64,000 nucleotides of DNA, taken from NCBI GenBank assembly GCA_036924285.1, contig JAYKYS010000005.1:28928001-28992000 (forward strand), in the 5' to 3' direction. The position numbers were made by a program, and so were the translations under genes. This document shows, piece by piece, positions 63,871-64,000 of this stretch. The DNA comes from Asterella californica. Its lineage: Eukaryota; Streptophyta; Marchantiopsida; Marchantiales; Aytoniaceae. Each line of letters opens with the position of its first letter. The first letter of the stretch is position 1. The notes beneath the pieces were generated by a model. The model was not told the origin of the DNA. It was given only the letters and a program-made list of their open reading frames with translations, and made no database searches.

Positions 63871-64000
63871 GGGAAGACATGGGTGTAGAACCTACTGTTG
63901 AGGTCCCGTCATAGTTGGAAGCGAGACATGTACAAAGGTCTGGATACATGTGTGGTGTACAGAGTTGGCAGTCTGGATTGCTGATGTTTGAAGCAGATGG
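63871..64000 (+). other. B4 connector toward RT (cut by window end)
   Basis: TGTGTACAGAGTTGGCAGTCTGG resembles the B connector wording VHSWKSGL, but with shifts. Too short to annotate further. Confidence 0.5.

Larger units (their letters stand above)
59307..64000 (+). mobile_element. B4: divergent family B retrotransposon, 5' part (runs out of the window)
   Basis: 5' LTR 59307-61227, primer block 61228-61248, gag from 61293, protease to about 63870 and beyond. Gag and protease are recognisably B but clearly diverged from B1-B3. The 3' end and target duplicate are outside the window. Confidence 0.85.

Noticed and set aside
1..64000. CRISPR arrays, bacterial operons, rRNA or standard tRNA genes, single-copy host genes
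   Set aside because: Looked for and not seen; repeats are LTR-type or minisatellite-type, and every recognisable domain is from a retrotransposon or family D.

Overview
This window is eukaryotic heterochromatin-like DNA made almost wholly of nested LTR retrotransposons. I found no single-copy host gene, rRNA or standard tRNA gene. A Ty1/copia element primed by the initiator-tRNA site TGGTATCAGAGC, Ty3/gypsy elements with Athila/Tat-like features, and tRNA-headed SINE-like segments point to a streptophyte (green plant). A bryophyte, lycophyte or charophyte seems more likely than a crop-type angiosperm because the main Ty3 family has an unusual reverse transcriptase, but this placement is inference. 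Family letters A to E are mine.

Family B (Ty3-like; LTRs TGTCG...CGACA; primer site TCTGGTGCTTCCACTGAGAGC) dominates: B5 fragment (15-897, minus), B2 (6542-16286, minus, both LTRs), a solo LTR (17306-18679), B1 (21435-38012, plus, both LTRs), B3 (38013-57285, plus) and B4 (59307 to the window end, plus). All copies are broken by stops and frameshifts. Family A is a full-length, apparently intact Ty3 element (24506-32136, minus; LTRs 799/800 identical; 1608-codon gag-pol plus an extra zinc-knuckle ORF) inside B1; the last 14 bases of another A LTR open the window. Family C has 2.4-2.5 kb LTRs: a solo LTR at 1121-3633 and an LTR plus gag at 48466-51839 inside B3. A degenerate copia element (38947-46288, minus) sits in the 5' LTR of B3 and is itself split by a 2-kb solo LTR (family E, 42813-44817).

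Underneath lies family D: two copies (D1 about 3.6-21.4 kb, D2 57.3-59.3 kb) of an unrecognised repeat-borne gene coding for a long charged, coiled-coil protein, with leader and tail rich in the hexamer GAAGAC/GTCTTC. D1 is split by B2 and by the solo LTR at 17306; D2 is cut by B3 on the left and B4 on the right.

Inferred order of events: D oldest; then B2, B3, B4, C and the B solo LTR into D or into each other; copia into the B3 LTR and E into copia; B1 beside the B3 remnant at an existing deletion junction; A into B1 last. Target duplications support this order: 4 bp for the Ty3-like insertions (GCCC, CCGT, GCGG, ACGG) and 5 bp for copia (AAACC). Points for follow-up are the D protein, the extra ORF of A, the fungal-looking RT of B, the excess of Trp-to-stop mutations in B copies, the modular LTRs of B, and the dispersed GAAGAC motif.
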